A stretch of DNA of 64,000 nucleotides. It comes from Hymenopus coronatus. Taxonomy: Eukaryota; Arthropoda; Insecta; Mantodea; Hymenopodidae. Positions 43,210 to 54,955 of this stretch are shown in pieces. The notes beneath the pieces are model-generated. The model searched no databases, was not told the origin of the DNA, and saw only the letters and a program-made list of their open reading frames with translations. The position numbers and the translations under genes are program-made. Position 1 is the stretch's first letter. Each line of letters opens with the position of its first letter. The stretch is from contig CM060898.1 in assembly GCA_030762935.1 (NCBI GenBank), positions 102,542,781 to 102,606,780 on the forward strand, in the 5' to 3' direction.

Positions 43210-43860
43210 TTATTTCTTTCTGCTCATACTTCAAATACGAAAGAGCTGCTGTAGGCATCCCCTGTTTGAAGATCCTAAATGTATCCTTGTATTTTAACTA
43301 TGAGAATGATTTTTTTCACTAATTGTTTAATTACACATTTTTCGTCCATTTCGCTGGCATCTATCTTAATACACTGTAAACTCTGAACTGAATAAAATCA
43401 ATATTTACTAACTCTATTACTCTAACTATTAAGATCATAACAATGTTTAATCATGGAGTAATTACAATTAAAAACACAAAACCCTTCTTCATGATTTTAA
43501 CTCCACGTGCTGTGCAGAATTCGACAGTCAGTCGTGTCCGTACGACATTATTCGGGATTGTTCGTGTATAGCGTGGCGATTTCGTTTTCCGATGCCTTCA
43601 CTTGATGATTCCTGCGTTCCTCCTCCCTAACCCCGCTTTGACTGCATCTGTAGGACTGCATCTTCAAGCAACCGAAGCTCTATGCCCTACTCGGATCGAT
43701 AGTACAGCAACGAGACATATTATACCTAAAACTAAGTTTCCATGCGGGAAACTAGGCGATATTGCAATTATTATTAATATTACTTATTAATTTTTAATTT
43801 ACTTTAGAAATGGCCTTCGGCAACAGTTTTGATAGCCCATAATATACGCCATGGGTTTAA
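43210..43860. other. Non-repetitive stretch
   Basis: No gene recognised; the open frame at 43602-43790 matches nothing I know. Confidence 0.45.
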
Positions 43861-43861
43861 T

Positions 43862-44375
43862 AAGCAGAAGGGAAATTAGGGAATACACTAGGCGATTGAC
43901 AAATCTTTTAAAATCTGTTGCTAAATTATGAAATGACATTTGGTTCTTCTTTTTGCATAGTCAGGAGTAAAACAAAACAAAACTGAATGACGGTTTCCAG
44001 TTAGAGAAAAATATAAAATTAAAACCAAAAACAAGGAATACCTTGGAAAGGCAAACTTTACAAAAAGCTAAATGATAAACATTTTATTGTAGAGTTATCC
44101 ATTTCTGAGGTATTCCTGTTATTATTTCAATTTTAAAAATATTTAAAATTTTCTCAAACGGAAAGATGTTATCACTTTCATATCTCTTTTGTTTTACTCC
44201 TGACCATATAAAGAAAACCGAATTTCAATGTCAATCACATGGAGACAGCTTTTAAAATATTTGATTATCGCTTTAGCCTGGCGTATTTCCTTATTTCCCT
44301 TCTGCTTACAAGGAAGCAAGTTATAAGACCAATTTCTGCTAATATTTATCTCGATTAGTATGATGCAGAAGAAGA

Positions 44376-44412
<37 letters not shown>

Positions 44413-44470
44413 TTTAAGAAAGTGGTTTATTTGCAGAACAGATAATTGGTTAACTTAAACAACCAGGTTT
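43862..44470. mobile_element. TPE fragments, minus then plus
   Basis: AGCAGAAGGGAAATTAGGGA to about 44075 is minus-oriented. From TTTTATTGTAGAGTTATCC the sequence is plus-oriented to the tail, which contains an AAT run (44376-44408). Tip sequence is lacking in both. Confidence 0.55.
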
Positions 44471-44491
44471 AGTATTTAACAGACTTTTGGT

Positions 44492-45310
44492 TTTACTCTC
44501 TCTAAATAGTAGGTAGAAAGGGTATTACACGCCACCCAAAAATTCCATATTGAGATTTCAACAAAAATACACGTTTTAGGGTCCCCTTTATCCAAAGAAG
44601 CGTTTTAAAAAAAATCTGTGTGTATGTGTGTCCGTGTGCCAGGGAACACAATTTCTCAAAAACGAAAACTCAGTAAAATACCAAACTTGGTAATTAAGTT
44701 TAGTATATTTCAAGGAGGCGACAAGAAGATATTGAGGAAAATCCTCCCACCCAAAACTACCCCTTAGTGGTTTTGACGATTTGGATTAAAATGCCATATA
44801 TTAAAGATGTTTTCACGGCAAATAAAACGTTAATCTTTTCTTTTCTGAATATAGCTTCTGAATAACTGTTTATCATGGATGAACCTTGCGGAATTTTGCA
44901 AAACTGATAAACCGTTAGAGATAGACAAATACTACACAAATTATACTCGTAAGAAGCACACTTTAACATAAAATCTGTCATATACATTTTTTTTCGTGTG
45001 ACCATTTTTTCAGGCATTTCTTGCTATCGTTTATTTTTAAAATACTTAAACTTTACACATATGCGAATTTGTCAACTCCTGGCAACGCAAAGAAACGAAT
45101 ATCAACCACATGATAATCAGCTTTTAAAAGATTTGACTATCGCTTTAGCCTAGTGTATTCCCTTATTCTCTTCTAATTACAAGAGAGCAAGTAAAAGGAC
45201 AAGTTATGCTAATGTTTATATCGATTAGAGTGACGTAGAGAGAAGAATGACGTGTCTAACAATAATTTTACTGAGATGCACAGAAATTCATGTGAATGGA
45301 ACACACCGGA
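44492..45310 (+). mobile_element. TPE copy
   Basis: The tip is shortened (CTCTCTAAATAGTAGGTAGA). The remainder follows the family, ending GAATGGAACACACCGGA, and the next copy starts after five T. Confidence 0.82.
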
Positions 45311-45315
45311 TTTTT

Positions 45316-45458
45316 ACTTTTTCTAGTCACGTATGTACAATGCACATAGTGGATAGAGAAGATATTGTATTCCACCCAAAAATTCGATACCAATATTTCA
45401 CTGGAAATACTTATTTTAGGACATCCTGAATCCAAAAAAAAAAAGCATTTCAAGAAAA

Positions 45459-45514
<56 letters not shown>

Positions 45515-46197
45515 ACAGCATAGCTCAAAAACGAAAAGACGGTTAAAAACTAAACTTAGTATTTAAGTTTGGTATCTTCCAAGGATGCGACCCGAAGAAT
45601 TTCAAGAAAATCCATCCAAACTACCCTTTACATTAAAAAAACTTCGAAAATTTTGTTTTTCTTAAAAATGACTAACTATTTTTATTAAAATACCACATAT
45701 TAAAGTAATTGCCAACACAAATAAAATGTATATCTCGAATTTTCTGGGATTGGTTTCTGAAGAGCTCGATGAATTTTTCAGATTTTTGCATAACTAGTAA
45801 ACCGTAATAGATAGACAAAAACTTACTACACAAAAAAATGTAGATCTCGTTAAAACACACAATTTATGCATATGCATTTTTTTCGTGGACTTTACCGTTT
45901 TCGAGATATTGCTTATGAGCTTCAATTACAAAGTAATAATACTTTTCTCAGACAGGAAGTGTCCGTTTTTCTTTTGTTCTACTCCTGGCCAAGCAAAGAA
46001 CCGATTTGCAATGATAATCGCATAACGACAGCTTTAAAAACATTTGACAATCGCGCATTCGTTCTACTTATAAGGAACTGAGTAACAAGAACATTCTGCT
46101 AGTTTATCTCGATTAGCATTATGTAGAAAGAAGAATAAGCTTTTGTAAGAAATTTTTATAGCAGCTAGAAAAAGTAATGTGAGTGTAATACATAAGA
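45316..46197 (+). mobile_element. TPE copy with a long GT run
   Basis: ACTTTTTCTAGTCACGTATG begins the tip. About 50 bases of pure GT repeat lie at 45462-45512. It ends TGTAATACATAAGA before a T run. Confidence 0.87.
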
Positions 46198-46199
46198 TT

Positions 46200-46316
46200 T
46201 TTTTAGTCATAGTGCCAACGGAAAAAATATATATTTGCGGTGAAATTTCGGTAGCGAATTTTTGCGTGTAATGCAATACCTTCTCTACCTAAGTACCATG
46301 TACAATATAGAGAAGA
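46200..46316 (-). mobile_element. TPE tip fragment
   Basis: A minus-oriented tip end (TTGCGGTGAAATTTCGGTAG to TACCATGTACAATATAGAG) directly follows a plus copy. The rest of the element is missing. Confidence 0.6.
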
Positions 46317-46319
46317 AAG

Positions 46320-46867
46320 CGCAAGTTTCCAGTTGTGCGCATTACTCTGGAAGATGCCCGGAAAGTTATAGATGGTCCAATTATTCCAAAAACCTTTCAG
46401 TTTGGAACGTATAAAAGACTGCGGCTCTTTTGTGAGTTTGGTCGAACCTATGGAATTAATTATCGTTGTTTGGTTGGTAACTATAAGAAAAGAGGTTGGC
46501 TACCGCAGCAGCTGGCTGACATATTAGGATCTCTACGGACGGATATATCAGTTTCCTTCTACCTCGCATTCCCTTTTTGCTCCTCACTAAGTGGCCGCTG
46601 AGATATCGCTTTATGTCCAACAGCTGACTCGGCTTCCCTTAACACAGGTGACGTAGAAAAACAATAACGATGCTATGCTTTCTTTGCATTCTACATACAG
46701 GAACCTACATTGCTGGTAGCGTAAGTCATAGAAGGGCAAAATGGCGGGAACCAGGTAAGGGAGCAACATCTATTACGTCATGATATCCCTCAAGTGCCTT
46801 TTCTCCTCTCTGGAGTCCTACATCAGGCTCACTTGACTTTCTGTTAGACACTCCTTGAATAAACTTC
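46320..46867. other. Unidentified stretch
   Basis: The plus-strand frame 46335-46601 (88 codons, starting MRITLEDARKVIDGPIIPKT) looks protein-like in composition but matches no family I can name. It has no second copy here. Confidence 0.35.
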
Positions 46868-46996
46868 GAGGGCCAACCAGAAAGTAAAACACGACTTAGT
46901 ATAACTAAATAATAACGAAATATATTAATACAAAACTTTATTTACAAAGCTACGTAATCGCCATTGTTATCAAAGTAACGTGCAGTGCCCTTCTTC
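46868..46996 (-). pseudogene. Mariner 3'-end fragment
   Basis: Plus-strand CGAGGGCCAACCAGAAAGTA resembles the ends of the mariner at 41282. On the minus strand ARYFDNNGDYVAL and a stop match a mariner C-terminus. Confidence 0.55.
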
Positions 46997-47014
46997 TGTT
47001 AAAAACCTAATGAC

Positions 47015-47282
47015 CCATTTACATTAAAATGTAAGCGCAGCGTAAGCACTAGATTGTGATCCCATGTTATTCAATCTAAGTATTCACATAGACACGCGCA
47101 ACACGCTACGCAATGCAAGAGTTGCAAACTTCGAATTTGTCCTTGGGTTCTGAATTCCTTTCTCTTTGTATTGTGTGCTGTTCAAAAGCAGATGACTCAA
47201 TAGAAGATTTTACAGCGCTATATGCTGTTCTATTCGGCTGTGCCGCGTCATTCTCCTCACATTTTCATTGGTCTTCCGAGAT
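47015..47282 (+). repeat. Dispersed repeat shared with 56200-56455
   Basis: Shared landmarks include ACGCAATGCAAGAGTTGCAA versus ACGCAAATTTTTGCAAATTC, GATTTTACAGCGC versus GATTTTATAGCGCC, and TTCTATTCGGCTGTGCCGCG versus TTCTATTTGGCTGTGCTGCG. Type unknown. Confidence 0.55.
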
Positions 47283-47376
47283 ACCTCATTTTTACTAAGC
47301 GATGATGGGTTCACTTCTGAGGTAAGAGCGCCCAGCGATGGTAGAGCGAAGAATGACAATGAGGGGGAATTGAGAG

Positions 47377-47386
47377 ACATACATAC

Positions 47387-47417
<31 letters not shown>

Positions 47418-47713
47418 CATACATACATACATACATACATACATACATACATACATACATACATACATACATACATACATACATACATACATACATACAT
47501 ACATACATACATACATACATAATACATACATACACAAATACATACATACACACATACACACATACACACATACACACATACACACATACATAAATACATA
47601 CATACATACATACATACATACATACATACATACATACATACATACATACATACATACATACATACATACATACATACATACATACATACATACATACATA
47701 CATACATACATAC
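47377..47713. repeat. CATA tetranucleotide microsatellite, about 335 bp
   Basis: Two long pure CATA stretches flank a variant section (about 47521-47590) with CACA and AATA units. All six frames can stay open, so the long Met-Tyr-Val-Cys and Thr-Tyr-Ile-His frames here are artefacts. Confidence 0.97.
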
Positions 47714-48544
47714 TCCACCCAAAAATTCGATACCGAGATTTCACCGGAAATATATGTTTAAGGTCCCCAATATTCAGAAAAAGCATTTTCACAAAAAGGT
47801 TCGTGTGTGTGTGTGTGTGTCCGTGTGTCAGTGTGTCCGTGTGCCTGTGGACATAATAACTCAAAAACGAAAAGTCGGTAAATTACCAAATTTGGTATTT
47901 AAGTTTAGTATCTTCCAGGGATGCGACACGAAGATTTTGAGGAAAATCCCCCAACCCCCAACTACCCTTTACATAGAATTTTTTTCGAAAATGTTGATTT
48001 TCTCAAAAATGGCTTTAACGATTTTTATTAAAATTTCGTATATTAAAGATATTTACCTGACAAATAAAATGTATATCTTGAATTTTCTGGGAATAGTCTC
48101 TGTAGAGTAGTTCATTCTGGATGAGTTTTACTGAATTCTGAATAACTGCTAAACCGTAAGAGATGGACAAACTTACTACACAAAAAATGTAGAGCACATT
48201 AAAACACACAATTTATGTTATATACATTTTTTTCGCGGAGTTCCTCGTTTTTGATACATTCCTTATTTTTGGTTTGTGCTATGAAAAACGTATACTTTTC
48301 TCATACAGGAACTTGTCAACTGCTGCCCATATAAACAAAGGAACTTCATTGACATAGCAACCAGCTTTTGACTATCACTTTAACCTATGGTGGTCCCTTA
48401 TTTCGCTTCTACTTACAAGGAAGCAAGTAATAAGACTATTTCTGCTAATTTTTTCTGATTAGCATAAAGTAAATAGAAGTGTAAGCTTTTTAAGAATAAT
48501 TTGTTGCAGGGATATAGAGAAAGTCATGTGAATAGTACACATCA
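47714..48544 (+). mobile_element. TPE copy whose tip is replaced by the CATA repeat
   Basis: It enters the family at CTCCACCCAAAAATTCGATA and runs to GAATAGTACACATCA. The palindromic tip that should precede this point is missing and the CATA repeat abuts directly. The shared plus-strand frame is open at 47754-48110. Confidence 0.88.
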
Positions 48545-48643
48545 ATTTTTTTTCGTTTTGTTTAGATATTTTATAATTTGTCTGCTTTACTCTGTCGTTG
48601 TTGGCAGCCCATAAATATGGGGAGTTGTTATTGTTTCAATATA

Positions 48644-48685
<42 letters not shown>

Positions 48686-49673
48686 ATTATGGAAGAGTTT
48701 TGAGTAGACCACTGAAACCAATGAAATCTCTGGAAGGATGAGCAAGAGCAGTATTTTATCATTTTGTGGTCGATGTTTTTTCTGAAGTGTTCGTGGCACT
48801 GGAAAGCTGCTTCCCTAAATTCTCGGTCTCCTTTATTCAAATGATCTAGGGTTTACTCAGTCCACGTGACGTCTATTCTACCCTAGCAGAGCAAGCATGT
48901 GATGCGGGATTCCAAATGGTGTCTACATTCAGTGCAGCAGCAGCAGCAGTTGAAGCATTTCCTTTTCTGCAGGCAAAAGGGGTGCGGTAGAGAACCGAGA
49001 ATGGAATGGGTGGATGGATGGATGGATGGATGGATGGAGAAACCCGCGTCTCCTGTCTACGACAAAAGTTAATGAGTCCACCAACCCAACTCTCAACTGA
49101 CGGTCTGCACTGCCAAGGAAGCTTCACAGGGATGAGGAGTGAACGAGCAGTCAGCGGAGCGTGTGTGTGAAAGAGAAAGGACGGGGTTAAAGGTTGCTAT
49201 AACGACACCAGCCCGCATCTTCCACTTGGCTGAAGTTTTGGTCATACTCATCGCGAAATCGAAATGTGTATTGCTAGAAATGTTCTATTCATCCATTCGC
49301 TTTTAACTACGGTAAGTTCGCGCTTGAGTGCTTTGTCACCTTCATTCTGCTCGAGAATTTCTCTTTTTGTGTTATTTCTCAAGTAAAACTCACAGCAGTT
49401 TAACAGTTTTAACATTCCCAAGCACCTCTAAAGAAATGTGAATTAAATAAAGGAAACATTTTGAAAGTTTTTACGATGTTCTTCATCTTCGTGTGTCATG
49501 CTGAATTTCTGCATTCAACTGGTAACTGGTACATTCTTGTTTTGTCTATTTTATATATGCATGGGTATGAATTACATTATATTCTTTAACTCTTCATGCA
49601 TTTATTATTGCGGACACGAAACATAATCATGGATTTCACCATTCAATTCCTACCTGATTCTTTGTTTAGTTTT
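48545..49673. other. TPE-free stretch with short microsatellites
   Basis: It contains an AT run (about 48649-48681), an AGC run near 48933 and a GGAT run (about 49008-49038). The minus frame 48873-49127 spans the last two and is low-complexity. A GTAAGT near 49311 could be a splice donor but no exon can be defended. Confidence 0.45.
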
Positions 49674-49675
49674 TA

Positions 49676-49882
49676 CTTTATCTACTGAGATAGTAAACAG
49701 GGGAATAACCTATTGCATTCCCCTCAAAGCTTTATACCCAGATTTCACCGGTAATATACATTTTCAGATTCCTGAATTCAAAAACTGAAGAGAAAATACA
49801 TTTTTTAAGAAAAAGGTCCGCGGATCTCATATCATCTGTATATGTAAACAACATAACCATTTAACGAAACGTCAGTTAAATA
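49676..49882 (+). mobile_element. TPE tip-side fragment
   Basis: From CTTTATCTACTGAGATAG to GAAACGTCAGTTAAATACC, with no GT tract. A tRNA-like sequence abuts it. Confidence 0.6.
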
Positions 49883-49883
49883 C

Positions 49884-49955
49884 CTGGTCCGCATAGCTCA
49901 GTTGGTTACGCCTTGGCCTTCTGATTCCAAGGTCGCGGGTTCAAATCTGGCCCAC
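49884..49955 (+). mobile_element. tRNA-like SINE head
   Basis: CATAGCTCAGTTGGTTACGC is a good A box and GCGGGTTCAAATCTGG a good B box. A 6-bp CCTTGG/CCAAGG pairing encloses the anticodon position, but the acceptor ends do not pair, so it is not an intact tRNA. Downstream GTAAATTTACTGCGAGCG may be its body. Confidence 0.55.
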
Positions 49956-50046
49956 ATGTCAGTAAATTTACTGCGAGCGTTTTTTTGCTTCCCGAACGTA
50001 TAGCTGATTGGGTGTTTTGTTGTGGTTTAGCAGAGACGAGAGGGTT

Positions 50047-50591
50047 GTCCTGCACGCGACATTGCAGATTCTATTTCAGTTTGAGATTTGAACTCTGCCA
50101 TTAGTTGATTGACCTACATGAGTGCACATGCGCAAGCAGATAGAACGAACGGAAAGCTGTTGCATTTCGCATTGGAAAGAAGAGCCGATTTTCAGAAAGC
50201 CCATTTTTATTTCGAACCAGTTCATTTACACACACACATACACCTAACATAACTTAATGTAACCTAACCACGACGAGATCTCGAAACCTGTCGTTCACCT
50301 GCCACGTCTGCGTTATCAATAGGAAATTCTGTCTAAAACTGAAGAAGCAGACAGAACGAATGGAAGAATGTGCATTCCGGATTGGAAAGAAAGTCATTTT
50401 CAGAAACTTCATTTTTATTCCTTATTTCAATCTAGTTCATTAACATACACATAACCTAACCTAACATAATCTAACCTCGACGAAATCTCGAAACCTGTCG
50501 TTCACCTGTCACGTATCCATATTTTCTCCGTAACCAATAGGAAAGGTTCAGTCTAAAACGGAATTAGAATCTGCAATCTCGCGTCCTGCAC
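50047..50591. mobile_element. MITE-like element with two ~207-bp direct repeats and CCTAA motifs
   Basis: Inverted ends share GCGA.ATTGCAGATTCTA (50056-50080 against 50560-50583, 21 of 24 match), each preceded by the same 9-mer GTCCTGCAC or its complement. Inside, a unit of about 207 bp occurs twice (common block TCTCGAAACCTGTCGTTCAC at 50279 and 50486). Each has a degenerate CCTAA tract (ATAACCTAACCTAACATAAT in the second), similar to the insect telomere repeat. Confidence 0.55.
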
Positions 50592-50596
50592 ATATG

Positions 50597-50820
50597 TAAG
50601 GCCGAGTGGTCAGACCTCTTGTCTCTCACCTAGATGATCCTAAGCGACCGCTTCTGAGATCTGTGATTGACAAAACGGCGCAGCGGCGGGTTTTCTCCGG
50701 GTTCTCCGGTTTCCCCCGCTATCGCGTTTCTCCGGTGCTCCATCTTCATTTAATGTATCATCAGTGTCATCGCCTGAGGTGCCATGGTAGTAAAAGTGGG
50801 TGTTCAACACTATAAAAATG
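50597..50820 (+). mobile_element. SINE-C copy
   Basis: GGCCGAGTGGTCAGACCTCT with CTCTCACCTAGATG, then GGTTTTCTCCGGGTTCTCCG and ATCATCAGTGTCATCGCCTG. The B box is damaged. Confidence 0.82.
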
Positions 50821-51007
50821 CACATATTTAAGTCGTAAAGGTTATGTCTTTACAGCATGATACGAAATGCTTACGATTTCATTGTGTTCTGAATATAAGT
50901 TGAGTCTGTAAAAATATATTATACATTTATTTGCATTACTGTTTAAGTGATTTACTCATTATTTGTACCTTTAACTTATATTTTAAGTCAAAAACATACT
51001 GTATTAG

Positions 51008-51380
51008 GCAGCGTCGTGGGTATGTGGTTTGATAGCTCGCCTTCCATCTAGGCGGCCCGAGTTTGATCCCAAGCGCCCACATGTGGGATTCGTCTGGGCG
51101 GCATTTCTCCGGGTCCTCCGGTTTCCCCCGCCACTTATTCCACCAATTGCTTCATCATCATCTTTTCAATCATCAATTTCGCTTACATTTCAACTCATCC
51201 GCTTCCTCATGTTCATGCCTGACTACGGTTCGACCCCTCGTAACAGGTTCTCCATTCTATGGTTTCGTACCGTTGGCTCCCCGACAGGGTTCTGACCCCT
51301 AGGCATTGGCTTATAAGTCCTAGGGAGGTGTCAGTTCTACAAATACGGTGAGGGTTACCCAATTACGAAACGAAACGAAA
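51008..51380 (+). mobile_element. SINE-A, uninterrupted copy
   Basis: tRNA-like head with GAGTTTGATCCCAAGCGCCC, CCTCCGGTTTCCCCCGCCAC, TTCATGCCTGACTACGGTTC, CCCCTCGTAACAGGTTCTCC and a final run of ACGAAACGAAACGAAAC. It is the reference for reading the split copy at 3823-4429. Confidence 0.88.
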
Positions 51381-52485
51381 CATACTGTAATATATAGGTG
51401 CCCCAGAATTCACCGCACAAATTGATAGGATTTTAGAGGAGTCCAAGATAAACAGTTTGAGATAGACTAAGGGTTCTAAATCGTTTGCTACAGCATAAAA
51501 TATATTATCTCATATCTCTATGGGCCGTAACTGCACACTCGAATGTAGATATATGGCAATACTTAGCGTCATGGCTAGTATGTGTGTTTCGGGTTAAGAT
51601 GTCGCTATAACAGGTCGGTCATACGGCGACGGAATTGTTCTATAAGGTACCTCATTTACGGTAATTGGCGGGCAGTAGCCTTTTAAGATTTCATCCCCGT
51701 TCATAATATGACTTTCGCTTATCGTCAAACAGATGGTGTTAGAGTGTCGTCCATTCTAGCTGCAACCAGACAGTGCCACTGTAGTCAGATGGCAAAGTGC
51801 AGCTAGTCTTTTAATGTCTCATCTCTTCACACCATTCTTACCACTTAGATCCGCGACAAGTAGATGGGGTTAGGAGTGCCGTTCCGTCCACTACTTTCAC
51901 TATCTACGGATAGAGGGCAGCGGAATCGCAATAATCATCACCTTTTCAATTTCTGCTATATTTTTAGACTAAATGTGGAAATTTGGGTGGCGGTATTGAA
52001 TATCCAATCCACTATTGACCTTGGTGACTGAGGAGAACCATGAAAACAGCCAGATTGTTCGACCCATGGGATTTGAATCCAGCACCTCTTGAACGCGGGT
52101 CATTTTTATTTGAGTACATTGTAAGGATATTTCCATACCAGTGGTTTTGACTTGTATCCTATTGTTAACGGCACAATGCTCAGAAGTGAAGTGTGCCAAA
52201 TTGTAATAGTAATTATGCGAAAGACTCAAAAGATAGTATGCTTTCTCTTTCATGGAAATGAAGATCCGAAATTAAAATAAATTAAGACTATTCATAGGGA
52301 TATTTTCTTCCTACAGATGGCTCCAAGGTGTGCAACATATGCCTTTACTCTTTTATCATTTTTAGAAATGTCTAGCTATTCATAAATATTAAATAATTAA
52401 GGAAGTAGTTAGAAAGTACTGTTACATAACCTCTTACTGTGGCCAATCACTTTGCATGGGATATACTTTAGGTTTGTTAACTACA
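51381..52485. other. Intergenic stretch with a diverged internal duplication
   Basis: GCAGTAGCCTTTTAAGATTT (about 51670) and GCAGCTAGTCTTTTAATGTC (about 51800) start similar ~100-base stretches. No coding family recognised. A GGATTTGAATCC near 52070 resembles a B box without a partner A box. Confidence 0.4.
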
Positions 52486-52493
52486 CTTTAGAG

Positions 52494-54947
52494 CAGTGTT
52501 TCCCAACATTTTAAAGTTCACGGCACCCTTGGGAATAACATTAAACACTAGGGGCACCCTTCCTTGAATTAAAAGAAAATTAAGCTTAATATGTTAATTT
52601 ATTGAAATATTATATAATAATAACGTACACCATAACATAATACAGTAAACTTTACTACAATCACTGAGTAAAAATACATCAATAAATTTTGTTCCATTAA
52701 TGATTAATGTGAAACTTGTGATTGATGCTTAGAGCACAGATATGTGATGTCGGGTCTTACAGTTGACAGTGAAACACGCAAATCATCCTCAAGGTTATTC
52801 AGTCTATTTCTTGCTTTGCATTTTATTGTCACCATAGCAGAGAAGGCTTGCTCGCATAGATAGGATGTTGAAAAGGGCAAAAGTGTGTTAATTGCTTTCT
52901 TCATTAGGTTAGGGTACTCCTCTCTCCGTTGAAGCCAAAAACTAGCCACCGACGCCTCACTCTTTGAGTGTGGAATCAGCGCAAAGATCAATAAATTCAT
53001 CTCGTTCGCAAGCAGTGAAATCTATTTCCTCTACACTATCTACGAAATCAAATGGTGAGACAACCCAGTCGAGATTCGTAGTGGAAATAGTTGGAAAGTA
53101 CGCATCTATTGCAACTTGCAATCTTGATAAGAGATCACAAATGCGGTCTTTCAGCTTACCCAGATCTTTATCTCCTGCCACATTAAGAAGAGATGGAAAG
53201 TTCAACAAATCTCCTTTTTGAACTGCAGACTTCCAAGAACTAAGTTTTCTTTTAAAACCTTTCATTTTATTGGTTGAGGAGATTATTGTTTCATGTCGAC
53301 CCTGCATCGAAACATTCAGTTCATTCAGCTTATGAAAAATATCTGCCAAAACACCAAGAATCACTTAGTAAGAGCTCATGAAATGTGTCTTGATTTTCAT
53401 CCTTAAAAAAAGTTTTTACCTGTTCTTTAAGTTCGAGAAACCGGTTCAATACACGACCCCGCGACAACCACCTTTCTTCTGTGTGAAGTAACAAAGAGGT
53501 ATGAGCTGCATCCGTTGCGCGACATAACTGTTCAAAAATTCTGCACTTTAAAGGTCGAGACTTCATATAGTTCACCATTTTCACAACTTGGTTAAACACT
53601 TCAGCAAAATCTTCATTACACGCTTTCACGACTAATGCCTCTCTATGCAGAAAACAGTGAGTTATAATGATGGATGGATTTTCATTGAGAGCTCTGGCAG
53701 TAAAACCTTTAATTTTCCCAGACGTAGATGGTGCACCATCTGTACATATACCACAACAGTCTTTCCATGAAAGATCATGGTCATTGAGATAGGAATTAAT
53801 AGAAACGAAAATATCATGGCCTGTGGTTGTAGTCTCCAGCAGTCTACAGAACAGAAACTGTTCACTAATATCTTTTTCATCAATATATCTGATAAAACCA
53901 AGGAGTTGCGGTTTGTCACCAATATCGAGACTCTCATCTACTTGCAAAGCAAATGTTCTATAAGTTTTTATTTTCTCCGTGACTTGTTCGTTGATATTGC
54001 ATGACATTTCAGATATCCTGCGGCTGATTGTGTTGTTGGACAGAGGAACTTTCGAAATTTGATTAGCTGTTCCTTCGCCAAGAATTGTTGAAACTATAAC
54101 TTGACATGCAGGGCCAATGATTTCCTCTCCAAGAGTATGAGGTTTCTTTTTTTTAGCTATCAGTTCTACTACTTTAAATGAGGCTTCAAGAACAGTATCA
54201 CCTATGGTCATTCTCTTTACCATTCGCACAGCTGTTTTCTTCTCCCCTTCTAATGTATGTGAAAAATACATTACACTTTTCTGTGACACACTAGAATGCT
54301 TTATTGTAAGATGCCGCTTCAGTTTGCTAGGTACCACGTCCTAGTTTCGCCACAAACTAAACACACAGCGATAGGGTTTTCCTCGTTGTTATTCCACTTA
54401 AATCCATACGCTAAGTAACTGTCCTGGTATGTTCTTTTCTTTCGTTTGTCTTCTTTATGTGGTGAATTCGACGGTCCGGGAGAAACTGTAAGATTTGGCT
54501 TCTTAAAGCAAGCAGTAGGAGCCGACTGTTCACTTTCACTGTCCTGGCGTTTACGTTTAACAATGAACTTATCCATAGCTAAACACTGTGAATCAACGCG
54601 GGGAAGGCAACTGAAAGCGCCAAGCCGCGTACACTTTTATATCTTCATCTGTCGAAGTCTCGGGAATGTTCGTGAGGAAGCGAGTAGTCTCGGGAATGTT
54701 CGGCAGGGTATAGCTGTAATGCCATCTGTGGGATACTAGTATAACTGAATTATTGAAATGAATCGACCACTATCACCATCTGCCGTGCATGAGAGTAATT
54801 GATTTGACTTATTTTATTTCAAGACCTTACAAGACTTAAGGCTTCAGTAGAAGGTATTTTTTGTTGTTTATCTCGATATCTCGCGGCACCCCTTAGCCAA
54901 TCACACGGCACCCTAGGGTGCCGGGGCACCCCGGCTGGGAACCGTTG
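52494..54947 (-). mobile_element. hAT DNA transposon, 2454 bp
   Basis: The perfect 8-bp duplication CTTTAGAG (52486-52493 and 54948-54955) is the hAT signature. Left end CAGTGTTTCCCAAC and right end (reversed) CAACGGTTCCCAGC are short imperfect inverted repeats. Inside lies a full-length but frameshifted transposase on the minus strand. Confidence 0.93.
52704..54576 (-). pseudogene. hAT transposase (ZBED5/FAM200/SCAND3-like), frameshifted
   Basis: The N-terminal part (54576-54319) begins MDKFIVKRKRQDSE, with a basic region and the BED-like zinc finger start YLAYGFKWNNNEEN..VCLVCGE. The next frame (54337-53330) holds the rest of the finger, SKLKRHLTIKHSSV, then the catalytic domain: LQVDESLDIGDKPQLLGFIR (first Asp), CGICTDGAPSTSGKIKGF (second Asp), IITHCFLHREAL (C-x2-H) and EERWLSRGRVLNRF. 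A third (53364-52957) and fourth frame (53000-52704) give the helical insertion and the C-terminal LCEQAFSAMVTIKCKARNRL with the third acidic residue and dimerisation region. All parts are in order, but three frame breaks (near 54330, 53350 and 52980) kill it. Domesticated vertebrate and arthropod genes of this family are intact; this one is not. Confidence 0.88.
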
Positions 54948-54955
54948 CTTTAGAG

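Noticed and set aside
47295..47864. Long open frames of Met-Tyr-Val-Cys or Thr-Tyr-Ile-His repeats
   Set aside because: They are translations of the CATA microsatellite, whose 12-base period gives stop-free frames.
49299..49320. GTAAGT splice-donor-like sequence as the end of a host exon
   Set aside because: No coding exon or acceptor could be paired with it; isolated matches are common.
53662..53937. 91-codon minus-strand frame inside the hAT
   Set aside because: It is a shifted frame of the transposase, whose true frame carries the catalytic motifs.
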